This document shows, one piece after another, positions 55,544 to 63,062 of a stretch of DNA of 64,000 nt. This DNA is from Muricomes sp049840515 (GTDB lineage Bacteria; Bacillota; Clostridia; Lachnospirales; Lachnospiraceae): positions 1-64,000 of the forward strand of contig JASGKW010000017.1 of assembly GCA_049840515.1 (NCBI GenBank), written 5' to 3'. Position numbers and translations under genes: made by a program. The notes under the pieces were generated by a model. The model was not told where the DNA came from. It saw only the letters and a list, made by a program, of their open reading frames with translations, and searched no databases. The stretch's first letter is position 1. Every line of letters starts with the position of its first letter.

Positions 55544-56779
55544 TTAATTATTTGTTGCAAGAGAGAGATACTGTGTCGGTGCGTTCAGCATGCGGTCTAT
55601 AGCAAAGGCCGCAGCCCCCATCAGTGTCAGCTCTGTATCTGCGGGCAGCAGTTTAATCCTTGGGATAATGGTGTAACCGGACTGCTCTTTTGCAAGAGTG
55701 TTCTGAATACCATTCATCAACAAATCGCCGCCGAGGCTGATTACACCGCTGATGACAATGATATCCGGATTGAATACGTGGAGCAGTGAGAGAATACCGT
55801 GTCCCATATATTTGCCGCATTCAAATACCAGATTAGAGGCAAATGGGTCCTGCTGTCTGGCCGCCTGAAAAATAGTCTGGCAGGAGAAAGTAGAATAAGA
55901 TTGAAGGGCACTCTCCAAATGTTCAGGTAAAAGTTCCTGGGCAATCAGTTCTAATGCTTTGGTGCTGCAATAAGCATTGATACAGCCGCGGCCTCCGCAG
56001 GTGGGGCAGGTTCTTCCGTTATAGTCGATGGAAATATGGCCCATTTCACAGGAACAGTTGTTGGTTCCGGTGAAGATTTTCCCATTATCCACCAAACCAA
56101 TACCGACACCGTCATCCGCCAGAATATTCATGATGACGGTATCTTTTTCATCCGGTGACTCGAACCACCAGTAGGCCAGAGCACCGGCGTCAGCGTCGTG
56201 CTCAATAAAAATAGGAAGGCTGGTGTGTTCCGCCAGCTTCTTTTTTAATGGATAATAATAGCGTTTCGCTGGGTCCGGGTTGTAAGGGGGAAGCAAAATC
56301 GTTCCGGTATCTCTGTAACAGGGACCTGGGACAGCCATGCCGATGGATGCAATCTCAGGAAATTCTGTGCAGAAGCTTTTGATACCATCTACAACAGACT
56401 GAACTACATATTCGATATTATCTAGGGTGACATTGGCGAAGGGAATAGAAATTAATTTTCCGTATGCATTTCCCAGGAAATCATAGGGCTGTATTTCCAA
56501 TCTGCTCCAGGATAATTTCACCGCCAAAACTTTATACTTTTCATAATTGAAAGAAAGCCCGACAGAGCGGCGGCCCTTCTTCCCTTCGGAAAAACCGGTC
56601 TCATAGATTGCGCCGCAGTCTATGAGAGAATGAATTATTTTTGTGATGGAGGCGAGAGTCAGCCCGGTGGATTCGCCTAGTTCTGCTCTGGAGCAGCCGG
56701 GATGTTTTGCTAAATAGTACAGAATCTGAGAACGATTTGAATCTAATAAGTCTGTTAAGTTCTTACCGGTTTTTGACAT
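55544..56779 (-). CDS. ROK-family transcriptional regulator (NagC/XylR type)
   Basis: A 411-residue repressor. The N-terminal winged helix (R-S-Q-I-L-Y-Y-L-A-K, S-R-A-E-L-G-E-S-T-G-L-T) is followed by a ROK sugar-kinase-like domain. That domain has E-H-D-A-D-A near 192, the ROK signature G-H-I-S-I-D and the zinc-site cysteines C-P-T-C-G-G-R-G-C-I-N-A-Y near 256-268. It probably binds the 433-base divergent region and controls the PfkB/epimerase/isomerase cassette at 57213, with a sugar or sugar phosphate as inducer. It could also autoregulate. Confidence 0.92.
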   Translation of the reverse strand: MSKTGKNLTDLLDSNRSQILYYLAKHPGCSRAELGESTGLTLASITKIIHSLIDCGAIYETGFSEGKKGRRSVGLSFNYEKYKVLAVKLSWSRLEIQPYDFLGNAYGKLISIPFANVTLDNIEYVVQSVVDGIKSFCTEFPEIASIGMAVPGPCYRDTGTILLPPYNPDPAKRYYYPLKKKLAEHTSLPIFIEHDADAGALAYWWFESPDEKDTVIMNILADDGVGIGLVDNGKIFTGTNNCSCEMGHISIDYNGRTCPTCGGRGCINAYCSTKALELIAQELLPEHLESALQSYSTFSCQTIFQAARQQDPFASNLVFECGKYMGHGILSLLHVFNPDIIVISGVISLGGDLLMNGIQNTLAKEQSGYTIIPRIKLLPADTELTLMGAAAFAIDRMLNAPTQYLSLATNN

Positions 56780-56895
56780 AAAAATCTCCTAATTTATTAT
56801 ATAACAGGGTTAATTTACTAACTCAGTCAATTAATTCAATTATAAGTTAATTGCAGGGAAATTGGAAGTGTATATATTCAAAAATATATAGTGAC

Positions 56896-56969
56896 AGTAA
56901 CAGTTCAGCCATACAGCTCAAGTTGGCACAGATTATCTTTAAATATCTGCGCATAGCTGAACTGTTACT
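56896..56969. repeat. inverted repeat with 14-bp perfect arms
   Basis: AGTAACAGTTCAGC (56896-56909) and GCTGAACTGTTACT (56956-56969). An inner hairpin (CAGAT / ATCTG) lies in the loop. It may be a REP/MITE-like element. A related right half, CTGCGCACAGCTAA, occurs near 52287. Confidence 0.65.
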
Positions 56970-57131
56970 AAAAGATAAAAATAAATTCATAAATGCGGAA
57001 AAAGAGTCATATATTTCTGAAGCTACCCAATTGATTTTATTATAGATTAATTCTGTAAAAATTGTAATTATGCATATTATACAAAAAAATGTAATAATGA
57101 TAGTGAAAAATGACAAAAAGGTGAAAATAAA

Positions 57132-57160
57132 TTGACAAATACAAAATAGTAGAATATACT
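57132..57160 (+). promoter_or_regulatory. strong sigma-A promoter of the sugar-phosphate cassette
   Basis: TTGACA (57132-57137), 17 bases, TATACT (57155-57160). Just downstream, TTTAACAATTAAC and GTTAATGAA (57165-57188) form likely ROK operator repeats. Confidence 0.8.
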
Positions 57161-57212
57161 AAGTTTAACAATTAACAGAGTTAATGAATGAATTAAAAGG
57201 CAGGAAAAGTGT

Positions 57213-58157
57213 ATGGACTTTATTACAATTGGGGAGATGGTAATTGATTTTCTTCCGGGAAATGAAGCTGGAAGTTATATCAGAAATGCAGGAGGTGCAC
57301 CTGCAAATGTAGCAATAGCAATTGTGAGAAATGGTCTGTCTGCCGGAATATATTGTAAGCTGGGAAATGATGACTTTGGACGATTCCTGATAAAGACGCT
57401 GCAGGACAACAACGTAACACCGCTGGCGCCGGAACTTACAGACGAAGCGACCACGACGATGGCTTTCGTTTCGTTAAATGAACAAAATGACAGAAGCTTT
57501 ACTTTTGCAAGAAAGCCCGGCGCGGATATGATGCTGGACAAGAGTGAGATTAAGGAAGCGGATTTGAAAAGCTGCCGGATACTTCAGGCAGGTTCCTGTG
57601 CTTTGTCGGCGGGCAAAGCTGTAGAAGCCACCAGGTATGCAATGGCGAAAGCTCATGAACTTGGCAAGCTGGTCGGCTTTGACATTAACTACCGCAATTT
57701 GATGTGGAATGACGATAAGGGCGCCTGTACCAGAGAGGTTCTATCTGTTTTGAAATATGTTGATTTCTTAAAACTTTCTGATGAAGAGGTTGATATGGTA
57801 GGCGGGCATGACAATGTATTAAAGATTATGAAAGAATACAATATTGCAGCGGTAGTGCTGACAATGGGGGGCGAAGGCTCTGAACTGTTCTATGACGGGC
57901 AGTCTTATATAATTCCTGGATTCAAGGCAGATAAGGTTGCTGATACCACAGGTGCAGGAGATGCATTCTGGGGAGGATTCCTCGCCAATGTGCTGAATCA
58001 GGGTGTTTCTTCCGTAGAACAGCTAAATGCAGAACTTCTGAAAAATGCTGTGTTATACGGAAATGTAAGCGGCTCACTGTCAGTCAGAGAAAAGGGCGCA
58101 ATTGCATCCCTTCCCACCAGAGAAAAAATAGAGAAATTTTTGCAGGAGAATACATAA
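57213..58157 (+). CDS. PfkB-family carbohydrate kinase (fructokinase-like)
   Basis: A 314-residue ribokinase-fold enzyme. N-terminal G-E-M-V-I-D-F-L-P near 6 and G-G-A-P-A-N-V-A near 27 bind sugar. The C-terminal signature D-T-T-G-A-G-D-A-F-W-G-G near 247-258 contains the catalytic Asp and anion hole. It should phosphorylate a hexose or ketohexose at C6 or C1. AGGCAGGA lies before the ATG. It leads a cassette with a 3-epimerase-like enzyme, a phosphohexuloisomerase and a mutarotase, under control of the divergent ROK gene. Confidence 0.92.
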   Translation: MDFITIGEMVIDFLPGNEAGSYIRNAGGAPANVAIAIVRNGLSAGIYCKLGNDDFGRFLIKTLQDNNVTPLAPELTDEATTTMAFVSLNEQNDRSFTFARKPGADMMLDKSEIKEADLKSCRILQAGSCALSAGKAVEATRYAMAKAHELGKLVGFDINYRNLMWNDDKGACTREVLSVLKYVDFLKLSDEEVDMVGGHDNVLKIMKEYNIAAVVLTMGGEGSELFYDGQSYIIPGFKADKVADTTGAGDAFWGGFLANVLNQGVSSVEQLNAELLKNAVLYGNVSGSLSVREKGAIASLPTREKIEKFLQENT

Positions 58158-58158
58158 T

Positions 58159-58864
58159 ATGAATGAAAATGTTTGGAAAAAATGCTGCCACATATCACCA
58201 TCTATGATTACGCTTGATATGTGCAATCTTGAACAGCAGTGCAGGATGGCGGAGGAAGCCGGGCTGGAAATGATTCATGTGGATATACTGGACGGGCATT
58301 TTAGTCCTAGTATGCCCCTGGGGCTGGATACGGTAAAGCAGCTCCGAAAGAAAACCAGTTTGGAATTTGAGGCACATGTGATGGTGACTGATCCGCAGTT
58401 TTTTATCGACGAACTGATTGAGGCAGGTACATCGCAAATCGTTTTTCAAATTGAAAGCTCGTGACCATGTGGATGGGATGCTGAATTATATTCACAGCAA
58501 AGGGGTCAGAGCCGGTGTGGCTTTAAAACCTGCCACTCCGCTTTGCGAATTGGAATATGTTCTTGATAAATGTGATGCGGTTCTGTTAATGCTCATCAAT
58601 CCGGGATTTGCCCAGATGAAAGGCGAGGCGCAGGCCCCCTATTCTGCAAGAAAAATTCACGAACTGCATGAGATGATTAAATCAAGAGGGCTGGACACTA
58701 AAGTGATTCTGGACGGGCGCATCTCACCGGAAAATATCAGAACTTTTGGGATATCGGGGGAGGCAAATATATTTGTTGCCGGAAGTACATGCATTCAGAA
58801 AGAAAATCCGGTGGAGAGCATGAGACAGCTAAAAACTCTGGAGGACCAGATTAACAGCAGATAG
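58159..58864 (+). pseudogene. ribulose-phosphate 3-epimerase-family enzyme, frameshifted
   Basis: Two frames, 58159-58460 and about 58458-58864, join into a 234-residue TIM-barrel of the ribulose-phosphate/allulose-6-phosphate 3-epimerase family. Segments are H-I-S-P-S-M-I-T-L-D near 11, H-V-D-I-L-D-G-H-F near 36 with metal ligands, F-E-A-H-V-M-V-T near 70, A-G-V-A-L-K-P-A-T-P near 116, and V-I-L-D-G-R-I near 180. The frame breaks at the C-T-C-G-T run near 58458-58462, consistent with one missing base. It starts two bases after the kinase stop. A 3-hexulose-phosphate synthase relative is less likely given the epimerase motifs. Confidence 0.8.
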
Positions 58865-58894
58865 AGGAAAGATGAAAGAAAAGAGGCAGGTAGC

Positions 58895-59470
58895 ATGGGA
58901 TATTACAATGACAATTATAACGGCACAGTGAAAGAAGTGCTGGCAGAGATAGATAAAGCACTTGGAGCAGTGGACAAAGAGTCCGTAGAAAAGTTTGTTG
59001 AGGCTGTACTGGAAGCTGACCAGGTATATTTTGTAGGGGTGGGGAGAGTTCTCATTTCCCTTCAGGCAATGTGCAAGAGGCTGGCACACCTTGGTATTCG
59101 AACACATTATGTGGGAGAAATTACAGAGCCGGCAATCACAGAAAAGGACTTGCTGGTGGTTGGGTCAGGAAGCGGCGAGCTCTCCTCGTTTCCTCTGGGA
59201 ATTGCCAGAAAAGCACATGGAATTGGAGCAAAGGTTGTTCACATAGGCTCGAATCCGAACAGCGAGATGAAAGATATATGTGAATTCATGGTGCGGATTC
59301 CGGTGAGGACAAAAAATTATCTGGATGACGAGATTGATTCTGCCCAGCCTATGACTTCTCTTTTTGAACAAAGTCTGCTGATTTTTGGGGATGTAGTGGC
59401 AAAGATGATTATTGATGAGCGCGGGATTGACATGAAGAGTCTTTGGAAATATCACGCAAATCTTGAGTAA
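58895..59470 (+). CDS. 6-phospho-3-hexuloisomerase-like SIS-domain protein
   Basis: A 191-residue SIS-fold isomerase. Matching blocks are V-Y-F-V-G-V-G-R near 48, M-C-K-R-L-A-H-L-G near 62, V-G-S-G-S-G-E-L-S near 92 (phosphosugar loop) and Q-P-M-T-S-L-F-E-Q near 148, characteristic of HxlB/PHI enzymes. It would interconvert 3-hexulose 6-phosphate and fructose 6-phosphate. In the ribulose monophosphate route its partner is HPS, but here the neighbour is an epimerase-like protein and a kinase. This implies a rare-sugar route and not formaldehyde fixation. Ribosome site is GAGGCAGG. Confidence 0.88.
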   Translation: MGYYNDNYNGTVKEVLAEIDKALGAVDKESVEKFVEAVLEADQVYFVGVGRVLISLQAMCKRLAHLGIRTHYVGEITEPAITEKDLLVVGSGSGELSSFPLGIARKAHGIGAKVVHIGSNPNSEMKDICEFMVRIPVRTKNYLDDEIDSAQPMTSLFEQSLLIFGDVVAKMIIDERGIDMKSLWKYHANLE

Positions 59471-59493
59471 CAGGGATACAAAAGGTGATGGCT

Positions 59494-60343
59494 ATGAATA
59501 AGAACTTAATGAAATATTGTGGAAGCCTTCAGCAGATGGTTTATGCAAGACCAATTGTTTACAAAGAGGGACGTGCTGAACATCTGAATGCAATAGAAGC
59601 AAAGTGCGGAGATATTTCTTTTCACTCGGCGGCCGACAAGGCACTGGATATCACGGATTTTTCCTATAAAGGAATGAACATGACTTTTATGGCGAAACCG
59701 GGTCTGGAAGGAAGAAATCAGTATGACACCAATGGGGAGGAAGCTTCTCAGAAGTATTATGGGAGGACTGTTCTTTACCTGTGGTCTGGAAAATATATGT
59801 GCGCCGTGCACAGTAGACGGAAAAGATTACCCCATGCACGGAAGGATGCGGACAACTCCCGCAGAGCATGTGAATACGGATGTGATAAGCACGGGGGAGA
59901 CCTGTAAACTAATCATTTCCGGGGAGATGAGGGAAGCTGAATTATTCGGATGAGAATATGGTGCTCCGCAGGAGAATTGAAAGTGTCCTGGGAGAAAATA
60001 GCATTACAGTAACTGATGAAATTGAGAATCAGGCATTTCGCCCGGAGCCGCTGATGCTGCTGTATCACTGTAATATTGGATATCCATTTCTGAATGAAAA
60101 CTGCCGGCTGTATGTTCCGGCACAAAAAGTGACGGGCAGGGAACCATTCTCTGTGGAACATGAAGAACGCTGGGACAGATGGAGACACCAATTGACAATG
60201 AATGTGAATATGTGTTTATCCACGATATACAGTCCGATGAAATATGGACACCATTGTACTGGTGGCAAATCATGCCCTGAATATTTGGTTTTGCCACTTG
60301 AATCAATCGGGAAAAATCTCCCATATTTTATGGAGTGGAAGTC
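59494..60343 (+). pseudogene. DUF4432 aldose-epimerase-like protein, multiply frameshifted and cut by the chimeric join
   Basis: Pieces in all three frames add up to one DUF4432 (galactose-mutarotase-like) protein. Segments are K-A-L-D-I-T-D-F-S-Y-K-G near 46, G-G-L-F-F-T-C-G-L-E-N near 92, the R-P-E-P-L-M-L-L-Y-H-C-N-I-G-Y-P-F block near 190, H-D-I-Q-S-D-E near 245, N-H-A-L-N-I-W-F, and L-P-Y-F-M-E-W-K-S-I at the end. Frame changes occur near 59765, 59945, 60165 and 60270-60300. The last few dozen residues are missing because the sequence switches to alphaproteobacterial DNA near 60345. A start at 59494 (or 59488) follows AAAGG. Confidence 0.75.
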
Positions 60344-60360
60344 CATCGAGCGATGCCTCG
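60340..60360. other. chimeric junction between Firmicute and alphaproteobacterial DNA
   Basis: Left of this point the plus strand encodes the conserved C-terminal M-E-W-K-S-I of DUF4432. Right of it the minus strand encodes threonine synthase (F-H-G-P-T-L-A-F-K-D-V-A-M-Q-L). GC content and codon use change abruptly within about 20 bases. No transposase, tRNA or att site is present. Confidence 0.9.
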
Positions 60361-60735
60361 AAGAGGCTGGCCGATGAGCTGCATCGCCACGTCCTTGAAG
60401 GCGAGCGTCGGCCCGTGGAACAGCTCGAGGAGCGACTCGTTCGGCCCGATCTGGACGAGGGGCGTACGGGCGGCGTGGTCGAAGCAGGCATAGGCGGGGG
60501 CGATGATGCCGCGGAACTCGTCCTCGGAGAAGGCGTCGCCGACGAAGGGTCGCATCACCCGGAAGGCCGTCTCCTGGTAAGCTGAGGCCGGCGAGGTCGG
60601 CGATCTCGTCCTCGATCATCCGCGGCCAGGTTTTCGGGCTCGTAGAGGCCGCCGTCCAGGGCGAGGCCCGCGAGCATCGCCTCCTCGAAGCCGAGATTCG
60701 GCGCTGCGCCGCGGGTGGAGACGTATTGCTGTCGG
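60345..60735 (-). pseudogene. thrC: threonine synthase, N-terminal fragment with frameshifts
   Basis: On the minus strand the N-terminus reads Y-V-S-T-R-G-A-A-P-N-L-G-F-E-E-A-M-L-A-G-L followed by D-G-G-L-Y. Later, in another frame, comes L-E-L-F-H-G-P-T-L-A-F-K-D-V-A-M-Q-L-I-G with the pyridoxal-phosphate lysine region (F-K-D), then L-F-E-A-S-L in a third frame. The gene is cut at the junction after about 130 residues. The expected ATG is altered (CAGCAATACGTC where ATGCAATACGTC is expected), consistent with read error. In alphaproteobacteria thrC commonly lies after the cox/surf1 genes, as here. Confidence 0.75.
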
Positions 60736-60743
60736 TAAGTCCT

Positions 60744-61470
60744 TCAATCGATCCGGCGCTTGATACGCCATATCAGGTAGCCTGCATCATCGCCCAGACC
60801 GCAGCGAGGACGAACCAGGTCACCGCATATTGGAAGTGGTCGTTGGGGATGTTCACCGTGACCGGCATGGGCATGGGCGCGCCGGGATCGTCGTCGTCGC
60901 CTCGCCACACACCAGCAGCGTGCCGGTCCTAGCGCGGCCGCCATGGCGGGCAGGTCGCGGGAGAGCCAGATGTCTCTGTCGAGGTCCGGCGGGCTGGTGG
61001 TAGCTGTCGATGTCGTCGGGCCAGACGAGCGCGCCTTCGACCCGGATGGGGCCGATCAGCCGGGGCGCGTCCTTCTCCCCGATGGGCACGAAGCCGCGGT
61101 CGAGGAGGATCGTCCGTCCGTCCGCCGAGCTCGAGCGGCGCGATCACGCGGTAGCCGACGCCCCTCGGCGGGTTCGAGGTGTAGACGTGGATCTCGCCCG
61201 GGGTCATTCGCCCTTCGGCGGAAACCTTGAGGTAATCATCGCCGCCTGGTCGGGCTCGGGCGACCGGCACGGTCGGCGCCTCCATCCGGGCGGAGATTTC
61301 GTCGAGGACGCGTTCCTTCCACTCCAGCCGCGGAGCTGCCAGACGCCGAGGGCGAGGAGGATCGCCACCCCGCTATGCCGAAGGCAAGCGCCGCGATCGA
61401 TCCGCGCGTGTCAGGAATGCGTGGGTCCCCCGCAGGGGCCGGGGTCGAGAAGCGCCGGGGTGCGCCAGCC
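60744..61470 (-). pseudogene. SURF1 family cytochrome oxidase assembly protein, frameshifted
   Basis: Minus-strand pieces give a SURF1 protein. The N-terminal helix includes A-L-G-V-W-Q-L-like residues and W-K-E-R-V-L-D-E-I. Then follow G-E-I-H-V-Y-T-S-N-P-P-R-G-V-G-Y-R-V-I-A-P, P-I-G-E-K-D-A-P-R-L-I-G-P-I-R-V-E-G, W-P-D-D-I-D-S-Y-H-Q-P, and the C-terminal A-G-Y-L-I-W-R-I-K-R-R-I-D. They lie in at least three different frames. SURF1 helps insert haem a into aa3 oxidases of the inner membrane. It belongs to the chimeric alphaproteobacterial segment and has no role in an anaerobic Firmicute. Confidence 0.8.
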
Positions 61471-61489
61471 TGACCCGCCGCCGCGTCAG

Positions 61490-62320
61490 GCATCCCCAGA
61501 TGTAGATCATCGCGAAGAGGAACAGCCAGACCACGTCGACGAAGTGCCAGTACCAGGACGCGGCCTTGAAGCCGACGTGCTGGGTGGGGTGAAGTCGCCC
61601 GATGTTAGCCGGATCAGGCAGCCGCGAGGAATGGTGCCGATGATGACGTGCGAGCCGGTGGAAGCCGGTCGCCATGTAAAACATCGCGCCGTAGATGCTG
61701 CCGGCGAACCGAACTGGGCATGGGCGTATTGGTCAATCTGGATACGCTGAAGAAGGCACCTCGCAATCGATGGCGAGCGACAGCCCCTACTTCATCGAGG
61801 TCCGGTCGTTGTCGTGCACCAGGGCATCGAGTGCTCGCCCAGGTGGCGGCGCAGCCGGAGCAGAGCAGGATCAGCGTGTTGATGAGCGGCAGGTGCAAGG
61901 GTCGAGCATCTCGATCCCCTCCGGCGGCCAGGCGGCCAGGTGTGGTCGTCGCCGCCGATGGCGTAGTTCGGATAGAGGCGTTCTTGATGAAGGACCAGAA
62001 CCAGGCGAGAAGAACATCATCTCCGAGATGATGAAGAGACCATCCCGTAGCGCAGGCCGAGTCTGGACGAATGGCGTGTGGTCCCCCGCCCGGCCTCGCA
62101 CGACGTCCGCCCACCAGGAGAACATGGTGTAGACACCAGAGGAGCCCGATCAGCACGATCCAGGGCCGAGTGGTGCGTGGAAGAACAGCACCGCCCTGAG
62201 CAGATGGCGAAGGCGCCGATGGCGCGGTCAGCAGCCAGATGCTGGGTGGAAGGATGTGGTAGGCGTGGTTGACGTGGCCAGCCAATTGGCATGTCTCAGT
62301 TGATGGTGTGTGGGTGGTCG
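61490..62320 (-). pseudogene. cytochrome c oxidase subunit III, heavily frameshifted
   Basis: Minus-strand fragments match subunit III of aa3 oxidase. Segments are H-A-Y-H-I-L-P-P-S-I-W at the start, T-R-P-W-I-V-L-I-G-L-L, I-I-S-E-M-M-F-F, L-A-W-F-W-S-F-I-K-N-A, W-P-P-E-G-I-E, P-L-I-N-T-L-I-L-L-C-S-G-C, and near the C-terminus T-Q-H-V-G-F-K-A-A-S-W-Y-W-H-F-V-D-V-V-W. They are scattered over all three frames with many small indels. Ends are approximate. Order ctaG - coxC - surf1 is the standard alphaproteobacterial arrangement. Confidence 0.82.
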
Positions 62321-62369
62321 GGTAGCCGGCGTTGAGGTCGCCGTTGGCTGGATGGTCTGGCGTGGGCGT

Positions 62370-62899
62370 CGGGAAGGCGGCCGATGAATGGTGTAGGAGA
62401 GCGTGATGTGCGTCACGTCGGGCCGGCCTCGGATCATTGAGCATCGACGAGATGGACGTAGAAGATTAACGGCATTATCCGCTCCCCAGACTGAGCTCCT
62501 GGAACTGGAAGCAGACCAGGCAATCTTGTCGAGAAGGTACCGGTCGGAATGGCGTACGTTGAAGCTCGCTGTCGCAGCGATGCGCTCGTCTGGAGAGGTT
62601 CTCCATCTCGTAGAAGGCGAGGCCGGTCTCGCCGAGTACAGCTTCGATCGTCCGCGCTTCAGGGCGGAATGACGATCGGCATTCCCGGCGGGCGATGTTG
62701 GCGTCGAAGTGCATGGTCACCACTGCGGTCCGCGCCCGCTCCTCGGGCGGCGCCTCCGCGCGGTTGATGGTGCCGGCGTAGCCCGTCACCTTGCAGAACC
62801 ACGGAGTAGAGCGGCACCGCGGCGTAGCTCGCCCCGATCATCGCGGGCACCACGACGGCGAGGCCGAGCGCCAACTCTGTGCGGTTTCGTCTTTGCCAT
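62370..62899 (-). pseudogene. ctaG: cytochrome c oxidase assembly protein CtaG (Cox11), frameshifted
   Basis: The minus strand starts M-A-K-T-K and then encodes, in another frame, L-A-V-V-V-P-A-M-I-G-A-S-Y-A-A-V-P-L-Y (membrane anchor). Further pieces are V-T-G-Y-A-G-T, R-A-E-A-P-P-E-E-R, M-H-F-D-A-N, F-R-P-E-A-R-T-I, G-E-T-G-L-A-F-Y-E-M-E-N-L-S, and V-T-H-I-T-L-S-Y-T near the C-terminus. Cox11 delivers copper to the CuB site of subunit I. Several frame changes are present. The short stretch 62900-63062 before ctaB carries remnants of a small membrane protein (N-L-G-L-G-L-T-L-A) often found in this position. Confidence 0.8.
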
Positions 62900-63062
62900 C
62901 GCGCAGGGTCCTGCGCCTTGGGCAGCCGCGACTGCGATGTGGTCGAAGACTACATGACTGGCCTTGGTAAGCTTGCCGCACTGGTGAGGCGAAGATCATG
63001 AGCACGACGCGCGAGCGTCAGCCCGAGCCCGAGGTTGCAGCTACGACGACATGCAGTAAATT

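Larger units (their letters stand above)
56780..57212. promoter_or_regulatory. divergent regulatory region, 433 bases
   Basis: It lies between the ROK regulator and the kinase gene. It holds GTTAATTTACTAAC near 56810 (a possible ROK half-site pair by the regulator's own promoter), a 14-bp inverted repeat at 56896-56969, the kinase promoter at 57132-57160, and TTAAC/GTTAA repeats at 57165-57185. A 64-codon open stretch at 56851-57045 covers the inverted repeat and has no support as a gene. Confidence 0.6.

Noticed and set aside
56851..57045. A 64-codon open frame in the ROK-kinase intergenic region
   Set aside because: It spans the inverted repeat 56896-56969 and has no ribosome site; the repeat explains the sequence better.
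58496..58512. AAAGGGGTCAGAGCC as another copy of the GGGGTC palindrome
   Set aside because: Only one arm is present and it lies in a conserved coding segment (S-K-G-V-R-A-G); coincidence is likely.
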